64,000 nt of DNA from Vibrio sp. 10N.261.45.E2 (GCF_002875705.1 NZ_MCZZ01000093.1:1-64000), one strand, 5' to 3'. Positions 45,424-53,708 are shown, counted from the first letter of the stretch. The notes: a model not told the origin generated them from the letters alone. Program-made: numbers and translations.

Positions 45424-46665
45424 ATGAAAAAACTGTCAACTCAAGTAGTGATCATCGGAGCTGGACCATCAGGGTCTATTGCTGCGGCTTTGCTTCATAA
45501 AAAAGGCATCGATGTTCGAGTGATTGAAAAGAGCGTATTCCCTCGCTTTTCTATTGGTGAAAGCCTATTACCAGCTTGTATGGAAGTGATTGAACAGGCT
45601 GGGATGACTGACGCAGTAATCAACGCCAACTTCCAATACAAAGATGGCGCTGCCTTTCGCAAAAATGGCGTTTATACGGCGTTCAATTTTGAAGACAAGT
45701 TCTCTTCTGGCCCTGGAACCACGTTTCAGGTTCAGCGAGGTGCCTTTGATAAGATTTTGGCAGATACGGCTGAGGCGCAGGGTGTCTGCATTGATTACCA
45801 ACATGAGTTAATGGGCATTAATTTCACCGACGACAGCACCATTTTAGATGTACAAGTGCTGGGTGGAGAGCGCTATCAGCTAGAAGCTAAATATGTTCTG
45901 GATGGCAGCGGCTTTGGTCGAGTGCTACCAAAAATGCTTAACTTAGAAGAGCCGTCATCACTCCCTCCACGCAAAGCTATCTTCACGCATATTAACGATC
46001 ATATTTCAGAGGTTGAGACCGAACTTGAATATGACCGCAATAAAATCTTGATCTCAGTACACCCAACCAACCCTGATGTTTGGTATTGGTTGATTCCATT
46101 TAGCAATGGTGTTTCTTCGTTCGGTGTCGTAGGAGAGCCAAAGTTCTTCGAATCATACCCAGAAGATAAGATTACTGCTCTTAAACAACTGGCAATGGAA
46201 GAGCCGGGTTTAGCTGAGATTTTGGCAAATGCAGAGTACCCTAACCCTGCGGGTGAAATTGGAGGTTATTCTGCTAACGTAAAACATCTTGCGACGGATA
46301 AGTACGCACTGCTGGGTAATGCCGGTGAGTTTCTTGATCCTGTATTTTCATCAGGAGTGACAATAGCGATGAAGTCGGCTCAGTTTGCGGTTGAATGTGT
46401 GGAAAAGCAACTTAACGGCGAAGACGTTGATTGGGAACGCGATTATGCCGATCCTCTGATGGTTGGTGTAAACACCTTTAGAGCATACGTTGAGGGGTGG
46501 TACTCAGGTACTTTGCAGGATGTGATTTTCTATCAAGATCCAAATCCAAAGATTAAGCAGATGGTGTGCTCAATTTTGGCGGGCTACGCGTGGGATCAAT
46601 CCAACCCTTATGTGAAAGAGTCAAAGCGTCGATTGGCGACATTGGCAGAGATATGCCGAAGCTAG
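45424..46665 (+). CDS. FAD-dependent oxidoreductase with flavin-halogenase signatures
   Basis: 413 residues. FAD-binding GAGPSG lies at residues 12-17, GESLLP at 45-50 and DPVFSSG at 305-311. W220-Y-W-L-I-P225 fits the WxWxIP motif of flavin-dependent halogenases, and FQYKDGAAF (Lys73) resembles the region holding the catalytic Lys in phenol-type halogenases. It may halogenate or hydroxylate the aryl head, or may be a diverged monooxygenase, since related oxidoreductases share part of this pattern. It is the last gene of the divergent arm before a terminator. Confidence 0.8.
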   Translation: MKKLSTQVVIIGAGPSGSIAAALLHKKGIDVRVIEKSVFPRFSIGESLLPACMEVIEQAGMTDAVINANFQYKDGAAFRKNGVYTAFNFEDKFSSGPGTTFQVQRGAFDKILADTAEAQGVCIDYQHELMGINFTDDSTILDVQVLGGERYQLEAKYVLDGSGFGRVLPKMLNLEEPSSLPPRKAIFTHINDHISEVETELEYDRNKILISVHPTNPDVWYWLIPFSNGVSSFGVVGEPKFFESYPEDKITALKQLAMEEPGLAEILANAEYPNPAGEIGGYSANVKHLATDKYALLGNAGEFLDPVFSSGVTIAMKSAQFAVECVEKQLNGEDVDWERDYADPLMVGVNTFRAYVEGWYSGTLQDVIFYQDPNPKIKQMVCSILAGYAWDQSNPYVKESKRRLATLAEICRS

Positions 46666-46722
46666 ATGGTCGATTTAGTATGTAACGACATGCTAAAATG
46701 ACTAGATGCCTAACCTAAATCT

Positions 46723-46752
46723 AAAAACAGCCGCAAAGCGCGGCTGTTTTTG
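46723..46752 (+). terminator. Terminator of the divergent pigment arm
   Basis: Hairpin AAAACAGCCGC-AAA-GCGCGGCTGTTTT (GCCGCG pairing) with a T run after it, about 57 bp after the FAD enzyme stop. Confidence 0.85.
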
Positions 46753-46793
46753 TATTTGAACAAGTTGAGTAATCAGCATAATTGCATTCTAGG

Positions 46794-47300
46794 TTACTTC
46801 AGGTCAATGCTGTTTAATCGTCCCATAAAAATAAGCAGATCAATCACATCTTTGTGGGCATCAAGAAGGGCACGTTTGGTTTGGCTATAAGCGGCAAGTC
46901 GACCATGCTTTCTGATTGAGCACACTTTGGTTTTGTATTTGTAGTCGCCGTTTTCTGAGAATACACGCCATTTAGCAATGTAGCACTCATCTCGGTGTTC
47001 AGGATCACTTTGGGTAGGATTAGGCTTGAATACGATCTTAGGTTCTAGGCTATGAGGCAGGCGCGTCATCAGGTAGGGCTCTTTGAGTACTTTGGGCCAA
47101 AACTTACCCCAAAGCTGTCTGCCCAGTTCATCTCTTAATTTGATGGTTTTTTTCAGTGCTTTGTCTTCACCCATACGAACAAAACCAACAGAACGGTGCA
47201 GCACCGTGTCTTCAGGCGTATGAATGTGGATTTTGTAAGCGGTCTTACCTTTTGAAATAAAGCGATAGCCGGTAGCACCAATTAGATTATTCTGACTCAT
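46794..47300 (-). CDS. Protein of unknown function with two AP2-like halves
   Basis: 168 residues, basic, no signal peptide or membrane helix. Residues about 10-62 (GYRFISKGKTAYKIHIHT ... AYK, then an amphipathic helix) and about 105-155 (YIAKWRVFSENGDYKYK ... helix) look like two beta-beta-beta-alpha units of the AP2/integrase-N type. It may be a DNA-binding protein, but this is only a visual resemblance. It is monocistronic, between the pigment cluster and the flagellar block. Confidence 0.7.
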   Translation of the reverse strand: MSQNNLIGATGYRFISKGKTAYKIHIHTPEDTVLHRSVGFVRMGEDKALKKTIKLRDELGRQLWGKFWPKVLKEPYLMTRLPHSLEPKIVFKPNPTQSDPEHRDECYIAKWRVFSENGDYKYKTKVCSIRKHGRLAAYSQTKRALLDAHKDVIDLLIFMGRLNSIDLK

Positions 47301-47372
47301 AGTTTGCTAAGTGATGATTATGTTATTAGTAAGATTACGCCAAATACGGCAAAACCGAAACTAATCCCCATG

Positions 47373-47412
47373 AAAAAAATAAAGCCTTAGCATTTTTGCT
47401 AAGGCTTTATTA
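47373..47412 (-). terminator. Terminator of flgT
   Basis: Minus-strand hairpin AATAAAGCCTTAGCA / TGCTAAGGCTTTATT followed by a T run; about 30 bp after the flgT stop. Confidence 0.88.
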
Positions 47413-47439
47413 GAAACTGTAGAGCGAGCGTGACGCTAA

Positions 47440-48573
47440 CTACATGATTTTCTGCATCACATCACCAATTTGTATGCTTCCCGCAAGGCTTGGCTGATCA
47501 ATCGTAAGTTCCGCTTCGTTTTCATAAACGCGAGAGACCGTCAGTGTGATATCGCTTTGAGACACCTTGTTACGTGGCAAGCCGCGTTGGTCGATAAACG
47601 AACCGGTGTGCCATAGCTGTAGCTTGTCACCTTGTTGAACACCGTGCATTCGACCTAAATCAATGGTTACGGTATTACCAAATACTGCTGCAACCTCTGG
47701 AAGCGTTATCTTACATGACACTTCAGATTCTAAGTCCAACATGATATTGCGGCTTACGCGAAACATCATGCTGCCGTAGGTTGATGCCCAGAAACGAGCA
47801 CTGCGGGTGTCGACTTCACTGGTCTTAGCAAATGGCCATTGTGCCACTTCACGATAGCTACGGTTGTAAACTTGATGACCTGTTTTGCCATCGAATACTT
47901 GCATCTCCAACGCAAACTGGCGATTGATGATGTCGTCTTTCAAAAGTTTGGATTCGATGGTTGCGGTTAAATCGGTAATGTCGCCACCAATGATGTACTG
48001 CGCGCCAGTATCTTGGGCGATCATTTTTATCACTTCAGGTCGACGTTTGTCGATGTCGTAATTAGTCGTGCCAACGGAAACAAAGCTGCGCGACTCTTGC
48101 GCTAGTTGTCGGTCTACTACATGGCCAAAATCGTCGCCGATGTTATAAATCCTGCCCATTACAGCTTGCTGTGGGGAAGTCACATCAATGTTGCCGACCA
48201 AAAATGTCTTCTTATATTGGCTCTCATGGCAAGCATTTGCCGAAGGATAGATATCGATCCTTGCGGTGATCATGATATTGCCACTGCGCTTTTTCTCATT
48301 TTTTACCAAGATGTAGCGCACTTCATGATTGGTAAATTGAAACTCTTTCTTCTTCGAATCGAGGTAGGGAGTGAGGTTAGAGATGCTGCCAATGTCGGCT
48401 CCTGAGAATTGAACCGCCTTATATAACGCGTCTTCCAGAGCGTGGACCTTTGCCGTTTCCTCTGACGATACGATGGCTGCTGTACCGGTAACTTCATACC
48501 AAGCGGCATGAGCACTGAAGCTTATGGTTATCAGTGAACTTATTGAAAATAAGTAAGAAATTATTTTTTTCAT
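47440..48573 (-). CDS. flgT: Flagellar H-ring protein FlgT
   Basis: 377 residues, the usual size. FlgT forms the H ring around the LP ring of the sheathed polar flagellum of Vibrio and helps assemble the T ring and stator. A signal peptide (about 1-23, ending FSAHA) precedes an N-terminal domain WYEVTGTAAIVSSEETAKVHALEDALYKAVQFSG, a middle domain with YIIGGDITDL, and a C-terminal domain GRMHGVQQGDKLQLWHTG. A sigma54-type promoter lies 99 bp upstream. Divergent from flgOP. Confidence 0.93.
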   Translation of the reverse strand: MKKIISYLFSISSLITISFSAHAAWYEVTGTAAIVSSEETAKVHALEDALYKAVQFSGADIGSISNLTPYLDSKKKEFQFTNHEVRYILVKNEKKRSGNIMITARIDIYPSANACHESQYKKTFLVGNIDVTSPQQAVMGRIYNIGDDFGHVVDRQLAQESRSFVSVGTTNYDIDKRRPEVIKMIAQDTGAQYIIGGDITDLTATIESKLLKDDIINRQFALEMQVFDGKTGHQVYNRSYREVAQWPFAKTSEVDTRSARFWASTYGSMMFRVSRNIMLDLESEVSCKITLPEVAAVFGNTVTIDLGRMHGVQQGDKLQLWHTGSFIDQRGLPRNKVSQSDITLTVSRVYENEAELTIDQPSLAGSIQIGDVMQKIM

Positions 48574-48589
48574 CTATTCGTTACCAGTT

Positions 48590-48605
48590 GGGTATAAATA
48601 TTGCT
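48590..48605 (+). promoter_or_regulatory. Sigma54-type promoter of flgOP
   Basis: TGGGTATAAATATTGCTT: GG (48591-48592) and GC (48603-48604) are exactly 10 nt apart, the sigma54 -24/-12 spacing. Almost the same sequence (GGTATATATATTGCTT) lies before flgB. The predicted start gives a leader of about 150 nt before flgO. Confidence 0.72.
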
Positions 48606-48671
48606 TAACAAATAACTATAAGCTTGAAGCTGACTTAAGTGCGTTTTTCTTAATCTGAACCATTAATGAAA

Positions 48672-48687
48672 AGCAAAGACTGTTCCA
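48672..48687 (-). promoter_or_regulatory. Sigma54-type promoter of flgT
   Basis: On the minus strand TTGGAACAGTCTTTGCTTT has GG-N10-GC and the full TTTGC -12 element. It points to flgT with a leader of about 88 nt. It lies downstream of the start of the opposing flgO promoter, so the two leaders overlap. Confidence 0.72.
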
Positions 48688-48765
48688 ACATTGTAATCCA
48701 TTGAAAAGAATAATGGTGAGAACATATTGGAACAGGTGGCACTAAAACTATCTGGAGATTAGAGA

Positions 48766-49401
48766 ATGAAAAAATGGCTCGTAGTAATGAGTGTCATGTT
48801 ACTGACATCATGCGCTTATTCGCCGATCTATAACGGCAAGTCTGAATATTCAGGCAGTCAGTTTATGTTGATGGACAGCCCTCGCCATACCATGGATTTT
48901 TTTGTGGAAAGTATGACTGAAGATTTGATCATTTCGAATACAAGTATTTCAGCGAGAACGCCAATAGCAATTACTTCGTTTGTGGACCTGCAGCACATGG
49001 ACACAACGAACTGGCTAGGCAACTCGGTATCAGAAGGCTTCATTCATCAGTTTCAGCGTCGTGGCTTCAAGGTGGTTGATTTTAAAACTACTGGCTCTAT
49101 CCAAGTGACTCACCAAGGTGACTTTGCGTTGAGCCGCGATTGGAAAGACTTAGCTCAAGAGCAAGACGTACAGTATGTACTGACAGGCACCATGCTTCGC
49201 CAAGAAGGCGGTGTACTAGTAAATGCTCGCGTTGTTGGCATGCAAACTCGAATTGTAGTAGCGACGGCACAAGGCTTCTTACCTGCAGACCGTATTGGCC
49301 GTGACCTAGATACTCTCAACAGTATTCGAACTCAAGATGGCGTGATCATTCGTTCCGATCCAACGATCAGTCAGCCTTATACTGTTATTCTTCGCCCTTA
49401 G
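48766..49401 (+). CDS. flgO: Flagellar outer-membrane lipoprotein FlgO
   Basis: 211 residues. A lipoprotein signal peptide (MKKWLVVMSVMLLTSC, Cys 16) precedes a FlgO domain including FVDLQHMDTTNWLGNSVSEGF and the LTGTMLRQEGGVLVNARVVG stretch. FlgO and FlgP are outer-membrane lipoproteins needed for stable Vibrio polar flagella. It is followed by flgP after 9 nt. Confidence 0.93.
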   Translation: MKKWLVVMSVMLLTSCAYSPIYNGKSEYSGSQFMLMDSPRHTMDFFVESMTEDLIISNTSISARTPIAITSFVDLQHMDTTNWLGNSVSEGFIHQFQRRGFKVVDFKTTGSIQVTHQGDFALSRDWKDLAQEQDVQYVLTGTMLRQEGGVLVNARVVGMQTRIVVATAQGFLPADRIGRDLDTLNSIRTQDGVIIRSDPTISQPYTVILRP

Positions 49402-49410
49402 GAGTTCGAG

Positions 49411-49842
49411 ATGAAGAAGTTAATGTTTGTTGTTGCCGCTTTATTGCTTGTTGGCTGTCAGCCATTGCAGAGCATGAGACCTGATGATTTCTTAGTGGCT
49501 GTTGGCTATGCGAGTATCAGTGAGCAGAAAGGTCGTAACGACGAAGAGAGACGTATCCGCGCGATGAGAGCCTCTAAGATCGATGCTTATCGTGAGCTTG
49601 CTGAACAGGTTTACGGCATGCGAGTAAGCGGTCGAGCAGAACTTGAAGATCAACGGCTTGGTACAGAGCGTACGTCAGGTGCGGTTGATGGTGTTATCCG
49701 TGGCGCAGAAGTGGTGCGCAGTTACCCTGTGGGTGATAGCTACGTAACAGAGCTTCAGTTGGATATTCGCAAGATGGATCAGCTACGTAATTACGGTGAA
49801 GTACAAGCTGTACCGGAGAAGAGACAACAAACACTGTTCTAA
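49411..49842 (+). CDS. flgP: Flagellar outer-membrane lipoprotein FlgP
   Basis: 143 residues, LPP20 family. The lipoprotein signal MKKLMFVVAALLLVGC has its Cys at residue 16. The body includes VGYASISEQKGRNDEERRIRAMRASKIDAYRELAEQVYG, typical of FlgP. It acts with FlgO at the outer-membrane base of the flagellum. A strong terminator follows. Confidence 0.93.
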   Translation: MKKLMFVVAALLLVGCQPLQSMRPDDFLVAVGYASISEQKGRNDEERRIRAMRASKIDAYRELAEQVYGMRVSGRAELEDQRLGTERTSGAVDGVIRGAEVVRSYPVGDSYVTELQLDIRKMDQLRNYGEVQAVPEKRQQTLF

Positions 49843-49930
49843 TTTCGGTGTTCGAATTGAATATTCAGTGATATTGGTTGCTACTCGCTTTCCAGATGGC
49901 ATATCGGCAACCAATAACTAATATGGATGT

Positions 49931-49967
49931 AAAAGCGGCAAGTATGAAAATACTTGCCGCTTTTTTG
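49931..49967 (+). terminator. Terminator of flgOP
   Basis: Hairpin AAGCGGCAAGTAT-GAAA-ATACTTGCCGCTT followed by T residues. Confidence 0.92.
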
Positions 49968-50088
49968 TTTATCGATTTTGTCAGGGTGTTCAAAGGCTGA
50001 TTAGAAATTTTGATAAAGGACAACGACAGAAATAGCCTGAGATACAGATACAGACTTAAGTAGGAGTGTTGTTGAAGAGGTAGCTTAA

Positions 50089-50514
50089 CTAGGCTTTTAC
50101 GTTGGTTCCCAGCGTGGAAATAGTATGCGTTTGACCACCGGCATTGTAGGTCATGCCAATTTTACCGTGGCTTTGCTGCATCATATTGCTGAGTTTTTTG
50201 AAGCTAAGGTGTGCTCGATTCAAGGCTTCGCCATTAACAAGGTTCGCTTGCTGGCAATCGTGCACTATCGACTGGATCTTTGTAACTAACTGAGCAAGTT
50301 CAGGATTCTCGGTCAGTTCTGAAATGTTGGTATGGGCTGCGATTCGTTGATCGGTTGATCTGAGTTGTTCAACAAGAACCACTTTTTCTTTGGCGATTCG
50401 CTCAATATCGTTTGATTGTCGGCTAGTAATAGCGGTTTTCTCTGAGCTTAATAACTCAGATAAGGCTTTGGCATTTTGAAGTTGAAAATTAACTAAATCT
50501 GCTAGTGCCGCCAT
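50089..50514 (-). CDS. flgN: Flagellar chaperone FlgN
   Basis: 141 residues, mostly helical (coiled-coil-like NFQLQNAKALSELLSSEKTAI). FlgN is the cytosolic chaperone for the hook-filament junction proteins FlgK and FlgL, both encoded at the right end of this window. Its place 66 nt after flgM and the size support the call; sequence conservation in this family is low. Confidence 0.87.
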   Translation of the reverse strand: MAALADLVNFQLQNAKALSELLSSEKTAITSRQSNDIERIAKEKVVLVEQLRSTDQRIAAHTNISELTENPELAQLVTKIQSIVHDCQQANLVNGEALNRAHLSFKKLSNMMQQSHGKIGMTYNAGGQTHTISTLGTNVKA

Positions 50515-50580
50515 AACGTAAACCTACTCGTAACCTCATATGCTTTAAGACAATCACTTTAATCAAAAGTGAGTGCTGGC

Positions 50581-50898
50581 TTAAAGACCTTTTAATTCAT
50601 TTTCGAACTTGATCATGTTGTCTGCCAGTTTTTCTGGATCGACAGTGTATGAACCGTTCGCAATCGCTTCTTTGATTGCTGCAACTTTTACCGAGTCAAA
50701 GCTTGGGTTTGCTGCCATATCTTGGTGGAGTTGACCAATCGCTTTGCCTTGTTGGCTTAGCGAAACCGCGTCTTTGCTTGCCGGTGATTTAGTCGTTACA
50801 TCAGAGCGTGATGCCTCAGAACTAGAATCAGAGCGTACTGCTGAGCGGTTAGTGGTCGTTAGGGTTTGCCCTGAACGTATATTATCAATGCCTGCCAT
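50581..50898 (-). CDS. flgM: Anti-sigma28 factor FlgM
   Basis: 105 residues. FlgM binds sigma28 (FliA) until the hook is complete and is then exported. The N-terminus MAGIDNIRSGQ and the C-terminal KVAAIKEAIANGSYTVDPEKLADNMIKFE with the family's NGxYxxDxxxIA-like pattern are clear. ATG 50898 follows AAGGC; a longer frame from 50970 would run through the sigma28-type promoter and is rejected. Confidence 0.93.
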   Translation of the reverse strand: MAGIDNIRSGQTLTTTNRSAVRSDSSSEASRSDVTTKSPASKDAVSLSQQGKAIGQLHQDMAANPSFDSVKVAAIKEAIANGSYTVDPEKLADNMIKFENELKGL

Positions 50899-50939
50899 AG
50901 TTAAGCCTTTTTCTTCAAAAATGGGAACCTGTACAGTCA

Positions 50940-50966
50940 ATATCGACCAAGGGTTCGAATACTTTA
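50940..50966 (-). promoter_or_regulatory. Sigma28-type promoter of flgM
   Basis: On the minus strand: TAAAGTAT, an 11-bp spacer, then GTCGATAT, close to the sigma28 consensus TAAAGTTT-N11-GCCGATAA. It would give feedback control of FlgM by its own target FliA, as known in Vibrio cholerae. Leader about 35 nt. Confidence 0.75.
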
Positions 50967-51076
50967 GCAATTTTTAGTTCAATAGTCGAAAAGGGACAAA
51001 ACACCGCAGCCGCTAAATTTTGCATTGGAGTTGAGAGCGAAATCGCTAACGATACCGTCAATTTAGAAGTAAAGAG

Positions 51077-51823
51077 TTAAAAGTAAACTGTGACTTCAGA
51101 CATGCTGGTAACAATACCTTCAATTATACGCTGTGATTTATCATTTTTCACTCTTACTTGATCGCCCATAGAGCCATCGGTAAGCGCAGTCCCCTTGGTG
51201 GTAATGGTCATGCCACCTTTTACTGCCTGTATGATAACCTTCTCATTTCGACATACGACGCAGATATCACCTCTTTCTACAACATCACCCGGCCTTAGGT
51301 TCTTTTTTAACTTAGCGCCGATGACTTGTTGTGGGGTCGTGAAACCTTGGCGACGAAACTTGTTAAGAGAAATCATCGCGGTGGTAACATCGTATTGACC
51401 GACGATTTCGCCTCTCGCGAGTGAGCGGGTTGTCGTGACAAAGGGCACCGACATCGACAGGCGCACGGGTACGTAAACTCGCCACTCATCAGGAACACAT
51501 TGCACTAAAACTGTAATACTGCTGCGGGTATTGGTGGTGGTTGAGGCGCTAGTCTCTAAAGGTACTGGGCAGTCTGTCGCTTTGATTCTTGAATCAACAT
51601 TTGCTGAATTAACAAAGAGTTCGCCGCCTTGTGGCTGCTCTACCGTATCAAGGATATGTTGTTCTGCTGCAGACTGAATCATCTCAATTTGTTCTGGGGT
51701 CGCAGCTTGTACAAAAAAACTAAACAATATTGATAAAATGCCGATAAACTTAGCGACAGTTTTAAAAGTAGCTCTACACATTGCTATGGAAAGAGGTGGC
51801 AGATTTGTTTTATAATACGTCAT
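51077..51823 (-). CDS. flgA: Flagellar P-ring chaperone FlgA
   Basis: 248 residues from ATG 51823, or 234 from ATG 51781. The second start gives the cleaner Sec signal peptide (MCRATFKTVAKFIGIL ... FVQA) but has no clear ribosome-binding site; the first has AGAGA upstream. The SAF-domain region IVGQYDVTTAMISLNKFRRQGFTTPQQVIGAKLKKNLRPGDVV is diagnostic. FlgA assists FlgI (59590-60681) in forming the periplasmic P ring. Divergent from cheV. Confidence 0.93.
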   Translation of the reverse strand: MTYYKTNLPPLSIAMCRATFKTVAKFIGILSILFSFFVQAATPEQIEMIQSAAEQHILDTVEQPQGGELFVNSANVDSRIKATDCPVPLETSASTTTNTRSSITVLVQCVPDEWRVYVPVRLSMSVPFVTTTRSLARGEIVGQYDVTTAMISLNKFRRQGFTTPQQVIGAKLKKNLRPGDVVERGDICVVCRNEKVIIQAVKGGMTITTKGTALTDGSMGDQVRVKNDKSQRIIEGIVTSMSEVTVYF

Positions 51824-51836
51824 TCCGTTTCTCTGG

Positions 51837-51852
51837 TGGTTCGTAGCCTGCA
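51837..51852 (+). promoter_or_regulatory. Possible sigma54-type promoter of cheV
   Basis: TGGTTCGTAGCCTGCA has GG-N10-GC spacing and CTGC at -12, but the -24 element is TGGTTC rather than TGGCAC. Leader to cheV about 40 nt. Weaker than the other sigma54 sites listed. Confidence 0.4.
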
Positions 51853-51900
51853 GTAGACTAACACTTTTTATACAAAAAAGTTTGATATGGAGATGAGCTC

Positions 51901-52827
51901 ATGACGGGTATTCTTGATTCGGTGAATCAGCGTACGCAACTCGTCGGTCAAAACCGATTAGAATTACTAACCTTTCGCCTAATGGGGCGTCAGCGTTACG
52001 GCATTAATGTCTTTAAAGTAAAAGAAGTGCTTCAATGCCCTAAGCTGACAAAGATGCCAAACTTGAACCCACTGGTTAAAGGTGTAGCACACATTCGTGG
52101 GCAAACGATCTCTGTGATCGACTTGAGCTTAGCGATTGGTGGCCGTCCTACAACGGATGTTGAAAAGTGTTTTGTGGTTATCTCTGAGTTTAACCGAACC
52201 ATTCAAGGCTTCTTGGTAAGTTCAGTTGAGCGCATTATTAACATGCACTGGGAATCGATTCTTCCGCCGCCGGATGGCGCAGGCAGAGCTAACTACCTGA
52301 CAGCGGTAACCAACATTGACAATGAATTGGTCGAAATTCTTGATGTTGAGAAGATCCTTGCAGAAATTTCTCCTGTTGATGAAACAATGGACAGCAAGAT
52401 TGCTGAAGATATTGCGAAAGTAGAACAAGAGAAAGAACTGGTTCGCCGCATCTTGATTGCTGATGACTCGACCGTTGCCCGTAAGCAAGTTCAACGTGCG
52501 ATTGAGTCGATAGGCTTTGAAGTTATCTCGGTGAAAGATGGTAAAGAAGCCTATGAGAAGCTGGTGCAGATGTCATCAGAAGGCAGTATTTACGACCAGA
52601 TTTCATTGGTGATTTCAGATATTGAAATGCCAGAAATGGATGGATACACGCTGACTGCTGAGATTCGTCGTCACGCCGAACTTAAAGATTTATACGTAAT
52701 TTTACACTCATCGTTGAGTGGTGTATTTAACCAAGCCATGGTTGAGCGTGTGGGAGCTAACTCCTTCATTGCGAAATTCAACCCGGATGAGCTTGGTGCA
52801 GCGGTTAAAGCTGCGTTAACTAACTAA
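51901..52827 (+). CDS. cheV: Chemotaxis coupling protein CheV (CheW-REC)
   Basis: 308 residues. An N-terminal CheW domain (about 20-155, GVAHIRGQTISVIDLSLAIGG) couples receptors to CheA. A C-terminal receiver domain (about 178-305) has IADDSTVARKQ and the phosphorylatable Asp in VISDIEMPEMDG, with Lys near SFIAKF. It comes immediately before cheR (11 nt), as in other polar-flagellum clusters. Confidence 0.95.
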   Translation: MTGILDSVNQRTQLVGQNRLELLTFRLMGRQRYGINVFKVKEVLQCPKLTKMPNLNPLVKGVAHIRGQTISVIDLSLAIGGRPTTDVEKCFVVISEFNRTIQGFLVSSVERIINMHWESILPPPDGAGRANYLTAVTNIDNELVEILDVEKILAEISPVDETMDSKIAEDIAKVEQEKELVRRILIADDSTVARKQVQRAIESIGFEVISVKDGKEAYEKLVQMSSEGSIYDQISLVISDIEMPEMDGYTLTAEIRRHAELKDLYVILHSSLSGVFNQAMVERVGANSFIAKFNPDELGAAVKAALTN

Positions 52828-52838
52828 AAGAGACATTA

Positions 52839-53666
52839 ATGACTGCTATAACAATAAGTGATCAAGAGTATCGCGATTTCAGCCGTTTCTTAGAATCTCA
52901 ATGTGGCATTGTATTAGGTGACAGCAAGCAATATTTAGTGCGCAGTCGTCTAAGCCCATTAGTAACGAAGTTTAAGTTAGCTTCGTTATCTGATTTGTTG
53001 AGAGATGTAGTAACAGGCCGAAACCGTGAGCTGCGTGTGGCTGCTGTCGATGCCATGACGACGAACGAGACACTTTGGTTCCGTGATACTTACCCGTTTG
53101 CTGTACTTGCGGATAAGCTTCTACCGGAAATAGCGGCAAATAAACGTCCTATTAAAATTTGGTCTGCGGCAAGCTCTTCAGGCCAAGAAGCATACTCAAT
53201 GGCAATGACGATTCTTGAAACTCAAGCTCGTAAGCCAGGTATGCTGCCAAATGTATCGATTACCGCAACTGACATCTCTGCAAGTATGTTGGATATGTGC
53301 CGTACTGGTGCTTACGACAACCTAGCATTGGGACGTGGACTTTCTCCTGAGCGCCGTCGTACTTTCTTTGAAGATGCGGGCGATGGCCGTATGAAAGTGA
53401 AAGATAACGTCAAGCGCATGGTGAACTTCCGCCCTCAGAACTTGATGGACAGTTATGCATTGTTAGGCAAGTTCGACATTATTTTTTGTCGTAACGTGCT
53501 GATTTACTTCTCGCCTGATATGAAGTCAAAGGTACTTAACCAGATGGCAAACAGCCTGAACCCTGGTGGTTACTTACTATTGGGTGCGTCTGAATCGTTA
53601 ACAGGTTTAACGGATCGTTTTGAAATGGTTCGCTGTAATCCAGGCATCATCTACAAATTAAAGTAA
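52839..53666 (+). CDS. cheR: Chemotaxis protein methyltransferase CheR
   Basis: 275 residues. It methylates glutamates of chemoreceptors using SAM for adaptation. An N-terminal helical domain (FSRFLESQCGIVLGDSKQYLVRSRL) is followed by a SAM domain with WSAASSSGQEAYSMAM and FDIIFCRNVLIYF. Terminator follows at 53709. Confidence 0.96.
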   Translation: MTAITISDQEYRDFSRFLESQCGIVLGDSKQYLVRSRLSPLVTKFKLASLSDLLRDVVTGRNRELRVAAVDAMTTNETLWFRDTYPFAVLADKLLPEIAANKRPIKIWSAASSSGQEAYSMAMTILETQARKPGMLPNVSITATDISASMLDMCRTGAYDNLALGRGLSPERRRTFFEDAGDGRMKVKDNVKRMVNFRPQNLMDSYALLGKFDIIFCRNVLIYFSPDMKSKVLNQMANSLNPGGYLLLGASESLTGLTDRFEMVRCNPGIIYKLK

Positions 53667-53708
53667 TGAGTGGCACCTATATTAGGTGTAACGTTGCTGT
53701 CTAAATTC

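Noticed and set aside
28183..46665. Fatty-acid synthesis (fab) cluster
   Set aside because: The two ketosynthases, Cys-less short chain-length factor, ammonia-lyase, AMP-ligase and LolA/MMPL export genes match aryl polyene clusters and not primary fatty-acid synthesis.
51800..51830. TGGCAGATTTGTTTT as a sigma54 promoter before cheV
   Set aside because: The GG is not followed by GC ten bases later; the site at 51837 has the right spacing instead.
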